Shown one piece after another: positions 37,713 through 47,441 of a stretch of 64,000 nt of DNA. Source of the stretch: Paraburkholderia ferrariae NBRC 106233 (lineage in GTDB: Bacteria; Pseudomonadota; Gammaproteobacteria; Burkholderiales; Burkholderiaceae); the NCBI RefSeq assembly GCF_000685035.1, contig NZ_BAYB01000024.1, positions 1-64,000 of the forward strand, written 5' to 3'. A program made the translations under genes and the position numbers. How positions within the stretch are numbered: position 1 is the stretch's first letter; every line of letters begins with the position of its first letter. The notes beneath the pieces were generated by a model that was given only the letters and a program-made list of their open reading frames with translations, did no database searches and was not told the DNA's origin.

Positions 37713-38190
37713 CGCTCTTGCCCCTTGCGCGCCCGTCCCGCCCCAGGCGGCAGACCGGCGCTGAAGATGTACCGCACGCGCTTCGCTGAAATTTATACCA
37801 GGTTTCGCTGCGTGGATACTTGCGATCAAAAGGCCGGGCGATTCAGCACGCATCGCCCGATGGCCGCCGATCCGTCCCTTTACGCTCTCCAGGATTCCCG
37901 CGCCGCCGCGCGACAGCACGCGCCCGATCGACGCAAGCGAGCACTTTTGGCAGCGTCCCCGGTCTATGCATAGTGGCTAGTCCGTTCGGCCAGCGATATT
38001 CAGCGCTTCCAGGGCGCTATGGCGGAACAGATCTGCCCCCTATTTATCTCCCCCTCCCAGGATCTGTCAGATCTAGAGGGTTTACTCGCCAATCTCGACC
38101 ACGGCGTGCCCTCACGGGCTGTCAGCCCCGCCCCGTCAGGCTTCCAGCGAAATCTATCGAAACAACTATTTCGATAGCAGAAGTGGAACC
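37713..38190. other. Intergenic stretch upstream of rpoH
   Basis: No gene is supported in this span of about 480 bases. It is somewhat AT-richer than its surroundings around 38010-38070. It contains two AGATCT palindromes near 38030 and 38070. The rpoH control region begins at its right end. Confidence 0.4.
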
Positions 38191-38219
38191 TTGAAGCCCC
38201 TACAGACTCCAAGTATTAG
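38191..38219 (+). promoter_or_regulatory. rpoH promoter
   Basis: TTGAAG (38191-38196), a 17-bp spacer and TATTAG (38214-38219). The -10 box overlaps the left arm of the CIRCE operator. CTTGAA one base upstream also resembles a sigma-32 -35, but no CCCCAT -10 follows. Confidence 0.7.
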
Positions 38220-38242
38220 CACTCGGTGGAGCAGAGTGCTAA
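38216..38242 (+). promoter_or_regulatory. CIRCE operator (HrcA site) of rpoH
   Basis: TTAGCACTC (38216-38224), nine bases, GAGTGCTAA (38234-38242). This is a perfect match to the CIRCE consensus bound by the repressor HrcA. It covers the rpoH -10 and transcript start and lies 54 bases before the rpoH start codon. Confidence 0.92.
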
Positions 38243-38296
38243 CATCCACCGTGGAGTCGCAGTCCGACTTTTGCAAGATATAGAGGAGTTCACTAC

Positions 38297-39238
<942 letters not shown>

Positions 39239-39265
39239 GCCCCGACCGGTCTGTCAGACACCGGC

Positions 39266-39302
39266 ACAGCCCCGCCCTCTCACGGCGGGGCTGTTTCTTT
39301 TT
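39266..39302 (+). terminator. Intrinsic terminator after rpoH
   Basis: ACAGCCCCGCC (39266-39276), loop of seven, GGCGGGGCTGT (39284-39294), then TTCTTTTT. Confidence 0.93.
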
Positions 39303-39424
39303 GGGCACGCGCCTGGCTTGGCCACGAGCGCCTCCGTGGCCACCCTCATCCCATGTTCCCCGATTTTTTCCTAAGATAAATGCGCACCCTGATGCGGTAC
39401 GCATTCTAATTCGCCCCCAATTTA

Positions 39425-39453
39425 TTGACTTGGGACAAATTAAATCGTAATAC
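39425..39453 (+). promoter_or_regulatory. cydPABX promoter with Fnr-like dyad
   Basis: TTGACT (39425-39430), 17-bp spacer, TAATAC (39448-39453). The -35 overlaps TTGAC-TTGG-GACAA (39425-39438), one mismatch from an Fnr/Anr-type dyad. Centred near -29, such a site would fit repression or a second upstream promoter rather than classic activation. The rest of the 39303-39613 gap shows no gene. Confidence 0.55.
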
Positions 39454-39613
39454 TGGTCAGGCGGCCCTGCGTTCGCGACGGGATGTCGCGGGCGGACTGT
39501 CGCATGCCCGGTGCCGCAATCTTAAAATTGTTCGTATGCACGATGTGCCTGGCGCCGGGCGGTCAACAGGCCCGGTCGGAAAACGAGTTTTAAGGGCAGT
39601 CAACCGATCCACC

Positions 39614-39901
39614 ATGATCTCGACATCCGATCACCCTCCCCGGCCTCGCCTCGCGTTGCACGCGCGGCTCCTGCGCTGGGCACGCGGCCCGACCTTCGCA
39701 CGCGACATCGTCTTCGTCCTCGCCTTCAAGCTCGTTTTGCTGATGGCGCTCAAATACACATTCTTCAACCATCCTCAGGCGGAAAACATGAACATGCCGC
39801 CCGCCGATGTCGCACGCGCCATTCTTTCGGTATCCGTGCCCACTGCGCCATCCCAGTCACCGGCGACGAACCCGACCCAAGGGGACCCCCATGCCCATTA
39901 G
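39614..39901 (+). CDS. cydP: CydP, putative small subunit of cytochrome bd oxidase
   Basis: This 95-residue protein has a basic N-terminus and one membrane segment (FARDIVFVLAFKLVLLMALKY, about residues 31-51), followed by FFNHPQAENMNMPPADVARAIL. That pattern matches the small protein named CydP encoded just before cydA in betaproteobacteria. Its stop lies 11 bases inside cydA, implying translational coupling. It is distinct from CydX, which is at the other end of this operon. A role in oxidase assembly or stability is inferred. Confidence 0.72.
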   Translation: MISTSDHPPRPRLALHARLLRWARGPTFARDIVFVLAFKLVLLMALKYTFFNHPQAENMNMPPADVARAILSVSVPTAPSQSPATNPTQGDPHAH

Positions 39902-41480
39902 CGAAACCGTTGATCTCTCGCGGCTGCAGTTCGCGATCACTGCGCTCTATCACTTCCTCTTCGTGCCGCTCACGCTGGGCCTGTCGTGGCTGCTCGTCAT
40001 CATGGAGTCGGTCTACGTCATGACCGGCAAGCAGATCTACAAGGACATGACGCAGTTCTGGGGCAAGCTGTTCGCCATCAACTTCGTGATGGGCGTCACC
40101 ACCGGCCTCACCATGGAGTTCCAGTTCGGCACCAACTGGTCGTACTACTCGCACTACGTGGGCGACATCTTCGGCGTGCCGCTCGCCGTGGAAGGGCTCG
40201 CCGCGTTCTTCCTCGAATCGACCTTCGTCGGGCTGTTCTTCTTCGGCTGGAGCCGGCTCTCGAGGGGGCAGCACCTCATCACCACGTTCTTCGTGGCGCT
40301 CGGCTCGAACCTCTCCGCGCTCTGGATTCTGGTGGCCAACGGCTGGATGCAGAACCCCGTGGGCGCCGAGTTCAACTACGAAACCATGCGCATGGAGCTC
40401 ACCAGTCTCTTCCAGGTGATCTTCAATCCGGTGGCGCAGGTGAAGTTCGTGCACACCGTTTCGGCCGGCTACGTGACCGCGTCGATGTTCGTGCTCGGCA
40501 TTTCGTCGTGGTATCTGATCCGGCGCCGCGATGTCGATTTCGCGCTGCGCTCGTTCGCCATCGCCGCGGGCTTCGGCCTCGCCTCGACGCTGTGCGTGCT
40601 GGTGCTCGGCGACGAGTCGGGCTACACCACGGGCGAAGTGCAGCAGGTCAAGCTCGCCGCCATCGAAGCCGAGTGGGATACGGCACCCGCCCCCGCGCCG
40701 TTCACGCTGTTCGGCCTGCCGAACCAGAAGGAAGAGCGCACCGACTACGCGATCCGGATTCCTTACCTGATGGGCATTATCGCGACGCGCTCGATCGACG
40801 AGCCGGTGATCGGCCTGAAGGACCACATCGGCCGCGCCGAGGTGCGCATCCGCAACGGCATGCTCGCGTATGCCGCGCTGCAGAAGATGAAGGAAGGCAG
40901 CGCCGACACCGAAACGCGCGACGTCTTCGACGCGCACAAGGCCGATCTCGGCTACGGCCTGCTCGTGAAGCAGTTCGCGCCGAACGTGGTGGATGCGACG
41001 CCCGACCAGATCGAGGCCGCCGCGAAGAGCTCGATTCCGCCAGTCGCGCCCGTGTTCTGGTCGTTCCGGATGATGGTGGGCCTCGGCATCCTGTTCCTGC
41101 TGACCTTCGTGCTGGCGTTCTGGTTCTGCGCGCAGCGCTCGCTCTTGAAGCCGAGCCGCGCGTGGTTCCTGCGCTGGGCCGTGTGGGCGATCCCGCTGCC
41201 GTGGATCGCCGCCGAATTCGGCTGGATCGTCGCCGAGGTGGGCCGCCAGCCGTGGACCATCGCCGAAGTGCTGCCCACGCATCTTTCCGCGTCGAGCCTC
41301 GCGCCCGGCGACGTGATGCTGAGCATCGCCGGCTTCGTGGTGTTCTACACGGCGCTCTTCATCATCGAAATCACGCTGATGTTCAAGTACGCCCGGCTCG
41401 GTCCGTCTGCGCTGCACACGGGACGCTACTTCCACGAACAGGGCACCGCCCCGGCGGCCGGCAGCGGCAGCGCCGCCTGA
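39891..41480 (+). CDS. cydA: Cytochrome bd ubiquinol oxidase subunit I
   Basis: CydA carries hemes b558, b595 and d and the quinol site. The 529-residue protein has the heme ligand His in ITALYHFLFVPLTLG near residue 19. A long Q-loop runs between about 255 and 390 (the E. coli-like long form), followed by GRQPWTIAEVLPT near 453. GGGGACC precedes the ATG, which overlaps cydP. It is a high-affinity, low-oxygen oxidase of the inner membrane. Confidence 0.96.
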   Translation: MPISETVDLSRLQFAITALYHFLFVPLTLGLSWLLVIMESVYVMTGKQIYKDMTQFWGKLFAINFVMGVTTGLTMEFQFGTNWSYYSHYVGDIFGVPLAVEGLAAFFLESTFVGLFFFGWSRLSRGQHLITTFFVALGSNLSALWILVANGWMQNPVGAEFNYETMRMELTSLFQVIFNPVAQVKFVHTVSAGYVTASMFVLGISSWYLIRRRDVDFALRSFAIAAGFGLASTLCVLVLGDESGYTTGEVQQVKLAAIEAEWDTAPAPAPFTLFGLPNQKEERTDYAIRIPYLMGIIATRSIDEPVIGLKDHIGRAEVRIRNGMLAYAALQKMKEGSADTETRDVFDAHKADLGYGLLVKQFAPNVVDATPDQIEAAAKSSIPPVAPVFWSFRMMVGLGILFLLTFVLAFWFCAQRSLLKPSRAWFLRWAVWAIPLPWIAAEFGWIVAEVGRQPWTIAEVLPTHLSASSLAPGDVMLSIAGFVVFYTALFIIEITLMFKYARLGPSALHTGRYFHEQGTAPAAGSGSAA

Positions 41481-41510
41481 CGCCCCGCCCCACGCAAGGA
41501 ACCGACAACC

Positions 41511-42647
41511 ATGGACTACGCAACCCTCAAGCTCATCTGGTGGGTGCTGATCGGAGTGCTCCTGATCGGCTTCTCGCTCACCGACGGCTTCGACATGGGC
41601 GCCGCCGTGCTGCTGCCCTTCATCGGCAAGACCGATGCGGAGCGGCGCATCGTCATCAACACCGTGGGCGCGACGTGGGAAGGCAACCAGGTCTGGCTCA
41701 TCACCGCGGGCGGCGCGATGTTCGCCGCCTGGCCGCTCGTGTATGCCGCCTCGTTCTCGGGCTTCTACTTCGCGATGCTGCTGGTGCTCTTCGCGCTGTT
41801 CTTCCGCCCGGTGGGCTTCGACTACCGCGGCAAGCGCGACAATCCCAAGTGGCGCAGCGCCTGGGACTGGGCGCTCTTCATCGGTGGCTTCGTGCCGGCG
41901 CTCGTGTTCGGCGTGGCCTTCGGCAACCTGCTCGAAGGCGTGCCGTTCGCCTACGACACCGACCTGCGCGTGACCTACCACGGCAGCTTCTGGGCCCTGC
42001 TCAACCCGTTCGCGCTCGTCTGCGGGCTCGTGAGCCTCACCATGCTCACCGCGCACGGCGCCGCCTTCGTGAAGCTCAAGAGCGACGGCGTGGTCGCCGC
42101 CCGCGCGAGCAAGGCACTGCGGATCGTCTCGCTGCTCGCGGTCGTGCTCTTCGTGGTGGCGGGCGTGATCGTCGCGACGCTGATCGGCGGCTACACCATC
42201 ACCTCGGCGCCGCCGCTCGATTCGGCTTCGAATCCGCTGCTCAAGAGCGTCGAAGCCGGCCAGGGGCTGTGGCTCACCAACTATGGCCTCTACCCGTGGA
42301 TGACCGTCGCGCCCGCGCTCGGCATCCTGGGCGGCCTCGTGGCGTGCGCGCTCGCGGGCTCGCGCTTCGAGAAAACGGCGTTCATCGCCACGGGGCTCAT
42401 GATCGTCGGCGTGATCCTCACGGCGGGTTTCTCGATGTTTCCGTTCATCATGCCTTCGTCGCTCGACCCGCGCAGCAGCCTGACGGTGTGGGACTCGACC
42501 TCCAGCAAGACGACGCTCGAGATCATGCTCGTGGCCGTGATCATCTTCCTGCCCATCGTGCTTGCCTACACCACGTGGGCGTATCGCGTGATGCGCGGCA
42601 AGGTGACTGCCGCGGCCATCAAGGAGCAGCACAACTCGTTGTACTGA
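41511..42647 (+). CDS. cydB: Cytochrome bd ubiquinol oxidase subunit II
   Basis: CydB is the pseudo-symmetric partner of CydA and supports proton and oxygen access. The 378-residue, nine-helix-type protein begins MDYATLKLIWWVLIGVLLIGFSLTDGFDMG (seen in segments), with the conserved GTWEGNQVW-like GATWEGNQVWLI near 57. It lies 30 bases after cydA and 23 before cydX. Confidence 0.96.
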   Translation: MDYATLKLIWWVLIGVLLIGFSLTDGFDMGAAVLLPFIGKTDAERRIVINTVGATWEGNQVWLITAGGAMFAAWPLVYAASFSGFYFAMLLVLFALFFRPVGFDYRGKRDNPKWRSAWDWALFIGGFVPALVFGVAFGNLLEGVPFAYDTDLRVTYHGSFWALLNPFALVCGLVSLTMLTAHGAAFVKLKSDGVVAARASKALRIVSLLAVVLFVVAGVIVATLIGGYTITSAPPLDSASNPLLKSVEAGQGLWLTNYGLYPWMTVAPALGILGGLVACALAGSRFEKTAFIATGLMIVGVILTAGFSMFPFIMPSSLDPRSSLTVWDSTSSKTTLEIMLVAVIIFLPIVLAYTTWAYRVMRGKVTAAAIKEQHNSLY

Positions 42648-42670
42648 CGAATTTCGAAGGAGTGGAAACG

Positions 42671-42787
42671 ATGTGGTATTTCAGCTGGATCCTTGGCATC
42701 GGCGTGGCGCTCGGCTTTGGCATCGTCAACGTGATGTGGCTCGATTCGCAGCGGCAGCAGGCAAGCGCAGCGGTTCGCAAGGACTGA
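42671..42787 (+). CDS. cydX: Cytochrome bd oxidase small subunit CydX
   Basis: This 38-residue single-pass peptide starts MWYFSWILGIGVALGFGIVN and has the conserved Trp/Tyr-rich start and GxG membrane core of the CydX/YbgT family. GAAGGAGTGG lies just upstream. CydX stabilises the hemes of CydAB. It closes the cydPABX operon before a strong bidirectional terminator. Confidence 0.93.
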   Translation: MWYFSWILGIGVALGFGIVNVMWLDSQRQQASAAVRKD

Positions 42788-42807
42788 GCGCCTCGCGGGA
42801 CATCGAC

Positions 42808-42839
42808 AAAAAAATCGGCGCCTCGGCGCCGATTTTTTT
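42808..42839. terminator. Bidirectional terminator between cydX and nagE
   Basis: AAAAAAATCGGCGCC (42808-42822), loop TC, GGCGCCGATTTTTTT (42825-42839). A fully symmetric stem with A7 and T7 flanks. Confidence 0.95.
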
Positions 42840-42918
42840 ACGTCATGCGGTTATGCGGGATGCCCCCGCGAGATGCCCCCGCGAGATGCGCCGCGTGGGA
42901 AGCGCCGCGCGGGCAGCG

Positions 42919-44679
42919 TCAAGCCGGTTGCGGAGCAAGCGCCTGCGCATAGCGCTGCGCGGCCGGGCCCACCACGACGTGCAGCGTATTGTCCGACACC
43001 CACGCCACGTCGAGTGCCGCCAGCTTCTGGCGATCGACCGCCGCCGGGTTGCGCACGACCACGCGCAGGCGCGTTGCCGCCACAGCGTCCAGCGTCGCGA
43101 TGTTCGCCGATCCGCCGAATGCCGCGAGCCAGCGTGCCGGGTCCGGGTCGAGCGGGCCGGCCTCGCCTGCATCCCCCGCGGCCGCGGCCCGAGCGGGTGC
43201 GGACGTAGCAGCCTGGGCACCCACAGCGGCCGCCTGCCCCGGCGCTTGCGGCACCGCAGCCGGGCCGCGCTTGATCTCGCTGCGGATCTCGTCGGCAATC
43301 ATGTCCGCCTCCGGTCCGATGATGACCTGCACGCTGTCGCCGCCGCGCTTGAGCACGCCGCGTGCGCCGATCACCTTGAGCGCCGGCTCCGACACCTTCG
43401 CCGGATCGGCCACCGAAAGACGCAGGCGCGTCGTGCAGGCATCGACCACCTTGAGGTTGGCGGCACCGCCCAGCGCGTCGATATAGCGCGCGGCGCGCGA
43501 GGTGCCCGCGGCGGCCGCCGGCACGGCGGCACCCGCCATCGACGAGGCGAGCGCGGTGTCGCCCGTCGAGGCCTCGCGGCCCGGCGTCGGCAGATCGAAG
43601 CGGCGGATGAAGAAGCGGAACAGCACGTAGTAGACCACCGCGTAGGCAACGCCGAGCGGAATCGCTTCCCAGCCGTGCGTCGAGAGGCCGTAGTTCAGCA
43701 CATAGTCGATCGCACCCGCCGAGAACGTGAAGCCGAGCTTGATGCCGAGGAGCGAACAGATCGCGAGCGACAGGCCCGTGAGCAGCGCGTGGATGCCGTA
43801 GAGCACCGGCGCGAGGAACATGAACGTGAACTCGATCGGCTCGGTCACGCCCGTGAGGAACGAGGTGAGCGCCATCGACAGCAGCAGGCCCCCCACCATC
43901 GCGCGGCGCTCCTTCGGCGCCTCGTGCAGCATCGCGAGGCACGCGGCCGGCAGGCCGAACATCATGATCGGGAAGAAGCCCGCCATGAAGCTGCCCGCGG
44001 TGGGATCGCCCGCGAAGAAGCGGTGCAGGTCGCCCGTCACGGGCGCGCCGCCGGCCGGCGTGAAGGTGCCGAACACGAACCACACGAGCGAGTTGAGGAT
44101 GTGATGCAGGCCCGTCACGAGCAGCAGCCGGTTCAGGAAGCCGTACACGAAGGTGCCGATCGCGCCCGCCGTGGTGAGCCAGTGGCCCGCCGCGTCGATC
44201 ACGGCCTGCACCGGCGCCCAGCCGTACCCGAACACGACCCCCAGCACGAGACACGCGAGCCCCGTGATGATCGGCACGAAGCGCTTGCCGCCGAAGAACG
44301 CGAGGAACTCGGGTAGCTTGATGTCCTTGAAGCGGTTGTACAGCATGCCCGCGACGATACCCGCCACGACGCCCGACAGCACGCCCATGTTGAGCTTGTC
44401 GTTGATGTCCTTCATCACGGCCGTCTCGACGAGATAGCCGAGCGCGCCCGCAAGCGCAGCCACGCCGTTGTTGTCCTTCGCGAAGCCGACGGCAATGCCG
44501 ATCGCGAAGAGGAGCGGCAGATTGTCGAAGATCGCGCCACCCGCGTCGGCGATGATCTTGATGTTGAGCATGTCGCTCTGGCCGAAGCGCAGCAGGATGC
44601 CGGCGACCGGCAGCACTGCGATCGGGAGCATCAGCGCGCGGCCGAGGCTCTGAATCTTGAGAAACGGATTGCCATCCAT
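42919..44679 (-). CDS. nagE: PTS N-acetylglucosamine EIICB with extra degenerate EIIB
   Basis: NagE imports and phosphorylates GlcNAc. The 586-residue protein has an EIIC membrane domain (about 1-365, with GLHHILNSLVWF and TEPIEFTF) and an EIIB domain around 392-465. The phospho-Cys is C415 in DACTTRLRLS. A second EIIB-like domain (about 510-580) reads DAVAATRLRVV, so Ala (about 534) stands where the Cys should be. An Ala/Pro-rich linker joins them. EIIA, HPr and EI are supplied by the next gene upstream. Confidence 0.92.
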   Translation of the reverse strand: MDGNPFLKIQSLGRALMLPIAVLPVAGILLRFGQSDMLNIKIIADAGGAIFDNLPLLFAIGIAVGFAKDNNGVAALAGALGYLVETAVMKDINDKLNMGVLSGVVAGIVAGMLYNRFKDIKLPEFLAFFGGKRFVPIITGLACLVLGVVFGYGWAPVQAVIDAAGHWLTTAGAIGTFVYGFLNRLLLVTGLHHILNSLVWFVFGTFTPAGGAPVTGDLHRFFAGDPTAGSFMAGFFPIMMFGLPAACLAMLHEAPKERRAMVGGLLLSMALTSFLTGVTEPIEFTFMFLAPVLYGIHALLTGLSLAICSLLGIKLGFTFSAGAIDYVLNYGLSTHGWEAIPLGVAYAVVYYVLFRFFIRRFDLPTPGREASTGDTALASSMAGAAVPAAAAGTSRAARYIDALGGAANLKVVDACTTRLRLSVADPAKVSEPALKVIGARGVLKRGGDSVQVIIGPEADMIADEIRSEIKRGPAAVPQAPGQAAAVGAQAATSAPARAAAAGDAGEAGPLDPDPARWLAAFGGSANIATLDAVAATRLRVVVRNPAAVDRQKLAALDVAWVSDNTLHVVVGPAAQRYAQALAPQPA

Positions 44680-44731
44680 TGAACTGCCTCCAGTCCCTGT
44701 CTCTTTCGTGACGTCAGTGGGTGATGAGAGT

Positions 44732-44765
44732 CGCCGGCTGACTTGCGTATGCCGGCGCGTTTTTT
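44732..44765 (+). other. Hairpin with T6 in the nagF-nagE gap
   Basis: CGCCGGC (44732-44738) and GCCGGCG (44751-44757) with a 12-base loop are followed by CG and T6 on the plus strand. Read on the minus strand (the nag operon) the A6 comes before the stem, so it would be an intercistronic hairpin rather than a terminator. Confidence 0.5.
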
Positions 44766-44822
44766 ATGTAATGCGAAAGACTTCGGTGAATGTGCGCGAA
44801 CTGCGGCGCGCACTGCGGCCCG

Positions 44823-47429
44823 TTATTCGAGCGGCCAGATCGAGCGGCTGACTGCCCGCACGGCCTGGGCCGATTCGAGAGTGAGGGCGTCCTGCGCGCG
44901 CTGGCGGCACTGCTGCCAGTCCAGGTTGCGCACGCGCGCCTTGATGGAGGGCACCGACACCGGATCGACGGACAGCTCCGTCACGCCGAGGCCCACCAGC
45001 AGCGGCACCGCAACCGGATCGCCCGCGAGCGCGCCGCAGACGCCGACCCACTTGCCGTGCTTCTGCGCGCCCTCCACCGCCGCCGCGACGAGGCGCAGCA
45101 CGGCCGGATGCAGGCCGTCCGCCTGGGCGGCGAGATCGGGCTGGCAGCGGTCCATCGCGAGCGTGTACTGGGTGAGATCGTTCGTGCCGATCGAGAGAAA
45201 ATCCGCGTGCTGCGCAAGCTGATCGGCGAGCAGCGCGGCCGAAGGCACCTCGATCATCACGCCGATTTCGATGGGCTCGGTGCGGCCCGCCTCTTCGGCG
45301 AAGGTTTCGATGCGCTCGCGCAGGCGCACGAGTTCGCCGGCATCGGTCACCATCGGCAGCAGGATGCGCACGGCGCCCGCGGGCTTCACGGCGAGCAGCG
45401 CCCGCAACTGGTCGTCGAGCAGATCGGGGCGCACCTGGGCAAGACGGATGCCGCGCAGGCCCAGCGCCGGATTCGGTTCGGGCGGCAGCGTCAGGTAATC
45501 GACTTCCTTGTCCGCGCCCACGTCGAGCGTGCGGATGATGGCCGTGCGGCCCGCCAGCGCCTCGACGATCGCCTGATAGCTTTGACGGTGCTCATCGACC
45601 GTCGGCGCCGTCGGGCGATGAATGAACATGAGTTCGGTGCGCAGGAGGCCCACGGCGTCGGCGCCGTTGTCCACGGCAGTGGTCGCGTCTTCGAGCGTGG
45701 CGATGTTCGCGGCCACTTCGATCGCGCGGCCATCCCGCGTGGCGGCCGCCTGCTGCGAGGTGCGGCGGTTCGCTTCGCGCATGCCCGCAAGGCGTGCGCG
45801 CTCCGTGCGCGCGCGCTCGATGTCGAGCGCGCTGGGTGCGTAGGCAAGGCGCCCTTCGCTCGCGCTCACCACCACCTCGGTGCCTTCGGCAATGCTGTGC
45901 AGCGTGTCGCCGAGCGCGACGAGCGCCGGAATGCCAGCCTGGCGCGCGATGATCGCCGCATGCGACGTGGCGCCGCCGCGCGCCATCACAAGCGCCGTCA
46001 CGCGTGCACGGTCGAGCGTAGCGAGATCGGAAGGCGTGAATTCGTCGGCGGCCAGCACGGCCTCTTCGGGCAGCGTGCGCACCGCGGTGTTCGAGAGCCC
46101 CAGCGCACGCAGCACGCGCTTTTCGAGGTCGCGCAGGTCCGCCGCGCGCTCGGCGAGCAGCGGGTCGTCCACCTGCCCGAGCACCGCGATCTGCGCGCGG
46201 ATCGCCTCGCGCCACGCGAAGCCCGCGCTCTTGCCGAGGCTGATGAGGTCGCGTGCGGCATCGACGAGCGTGGGGTCTTCGAGCAGCACGCGGTGCATCG
46301 TGAAGATGCCGGCCTCGCTGATCGCGCTGCGCTGCGATGCGGCGCGCACCGCGTTGTTCAATTCGGCGTCCACGGCAGCAATCGCCTTGTCGAGCGCGCG
46401 GCTTTCGGCGGCCGAGGTGCCGCTCGCGGCCTCCGGCGGCACGATCTCCGCGTCGTCCCAGCGCACGAGCTTGCCCACCGCAATGCCCGGCGCCGCGCAC
46501 ACGCCCGCCAGCGTACTGGGCACCGCCGCGCCCGCCGCCGGCTGGGCGGCAGCGCTCGCCGCCGCGCGCGGTGCCGGCGAAAGCTGCCGTGCCGGCGCTT
46601 CGCCGCCTTCGCCCGGCGCTTCGCGATTCAGTTCGCCGGCAACGGCCTCGACGGCCTGTTGCGCGTCGCGGCCCGTGCCCACGAGCTCGATGGTCGCACC
46701 TTCGCCCGCGCCGAGCGCGAGCAGGCCCACCACGCTTTCGATGGCCGCACGGCGCTCGCCGTGGCGCACTTCCACCCGCGCCTCGAAGCCGCGCACGGCC
46801 TCGCGCGCCCGCGCCGCGGGCCGCGCATGGAGGCCGCCCGCGTGCGTGAGCGTCAGCGTGCGGCGCGCTTCGTTTTGCACCGCACCCGCGGCGGCCGCCA
46901 CAGCCGCCGCCGCGCCTTCCCGCGCACGCAGCACGAGGAGCGGCGAAACGCCGGCTTCGACGTTGCCGCCTTGCGCGCGCGCAATCACTTCGAACGCATC
47001 GGAGTTCGCAACCGCGACCACCGAAACGAGGCTCGGCGCCTCGCAGGCCACGACGTCGAGATCGAACTCGATCAGCAGGTCGCCGCGGCGCACCTGCGCG
47101 CCCTGCTCCACCTTCGGCGCGAAGCCCTTGCCGTTCAGCTCGACCGTGTCGATGCCGACATGCACCAGCAACTGTGCCCCTTCTGCGGTCTGGAGCGTGA
47201 CGGCGTGGCCCGTGCGCGCGAGATGCATGACAACGCCGTCGCACGGCGCAACAAGCCGGCCGACGAGCGGATCGATACCGATACCGTCACCGAACAGACC
47301 TTCCGAAAACACCGGATCGGGCACCGCTGCGAGCGGCACGACCGGACCTGTGAGCGGCGCGACAATGGCGATGTCGCCCGCGGCGGATTGAACCGGGTTC
47401 ATCAGGCGGGACTCCTGGATGCGTTCCAT
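44823..47429 (-). CDS. nagF: EIIA(Glc)-HPr-Enzyme I fusion (NagF type)
   Basis: This multiphosphoryl transfer protein takes phosphate from PEP to NagE. The 868 residues hold three PTS proteins in order. EIIA of the Glc type is at about 20-165, with phospho-His H90 in LLVHVGIDTV. HPr is at about 188-270, with H201 in GGLHARPAA and S232 in the Ser46-like place. Enzyme I is at about 308-868, with H490 in GGATSHAAII and the catalytic Cys in WVGVCGALAGDP. The start at 47429 is 12 bases after the preceding gene; Met10 (47402) with AGGAG upstream is an alternative. Confidence 0.95.
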   Translation of the reverse strand: MERIQESRLMNPVQSAAGDIAIVAPLTGPVVPLAAVPDPVFSEGLFGDGIGIDPLVGRLVAPCDGVVMHLARTGHAVTLQTAEGAQLLVHVGIDTVELNGKGFAPKVEQGAQVRRGDLLIEFDLDVVACEAPSLVSVVAVANSDAFEVIARAQGGNVEAGVSPLLVLRAREGAAAAVAAAAGAVQNEARRTLTLTHAGGLHARPAARAREAVRGFEARVEVRHGERRAAIESVVGLLALGAGEGATIELVGTGRDAQQAVEAVAGELNREAPGEGGEAPARQLSPAPRAAASAAAQPAAGAAVPSTLAGVCAAPGIAVGKLVRWDDAEIVPPEAASGTSAAESRALDKAIAAVDAELNNAVRAASQRSAISEAGIFTMHRVLLEDPTLVDAARDLISLGKSAGFAWREAIRAQIAVLGQVDDPLLAERAADLRDLEKRVLRALGLSNTAVRTLPEEAVLAADEFTPSDLATLDRARVTALVMARGGATSHAAIIARQAGIPALVALGDTLHSIAEGTEVVVSASEGRLAYAPSALDIERARTERARLAGMREANRRTSQQAAATRDGRAIEVAANIATLEDATTAVDNGADAVGLLRTELMFIHRPTAPTVDEHRQSYQAIVEALAGRTAIIRTLDVGADKEVDYLTLPPEPNPALGLRGIRLAQVRPDLLDDQLRALLAVKPAGAVRILLPMVTDAGELVRLRERIETFAEEAGRTEPIEIGVMIEVPSAALLADQLAQHADFLSIGTNDLTQYTLAMDRCQPDLAAQADGLHPAVLRLVAAAVEGAQKHGKWVGVCGALAGDPVAVPLLVGLGVTELSVDPVSVPSIKARVRNLDWQQCRQRAQDALTLESAQAVRAVSRSIWPLE

Positions 47430-47441
47430 CAGCTTTCCAAT

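Noticed and set aside
38000..38212. Minus-strand 70-codon frame before rpoH
   Set aside because: Low-complexity frame with no ribosome site or homology pattern; it lies over the rpoH control region.
39765..42632. 955-codon minus-strand frame opposite the cyd operon
   Set aside because: Shadow of cydP-cydA-cydB; starts in the cydB end and has no domain signal.
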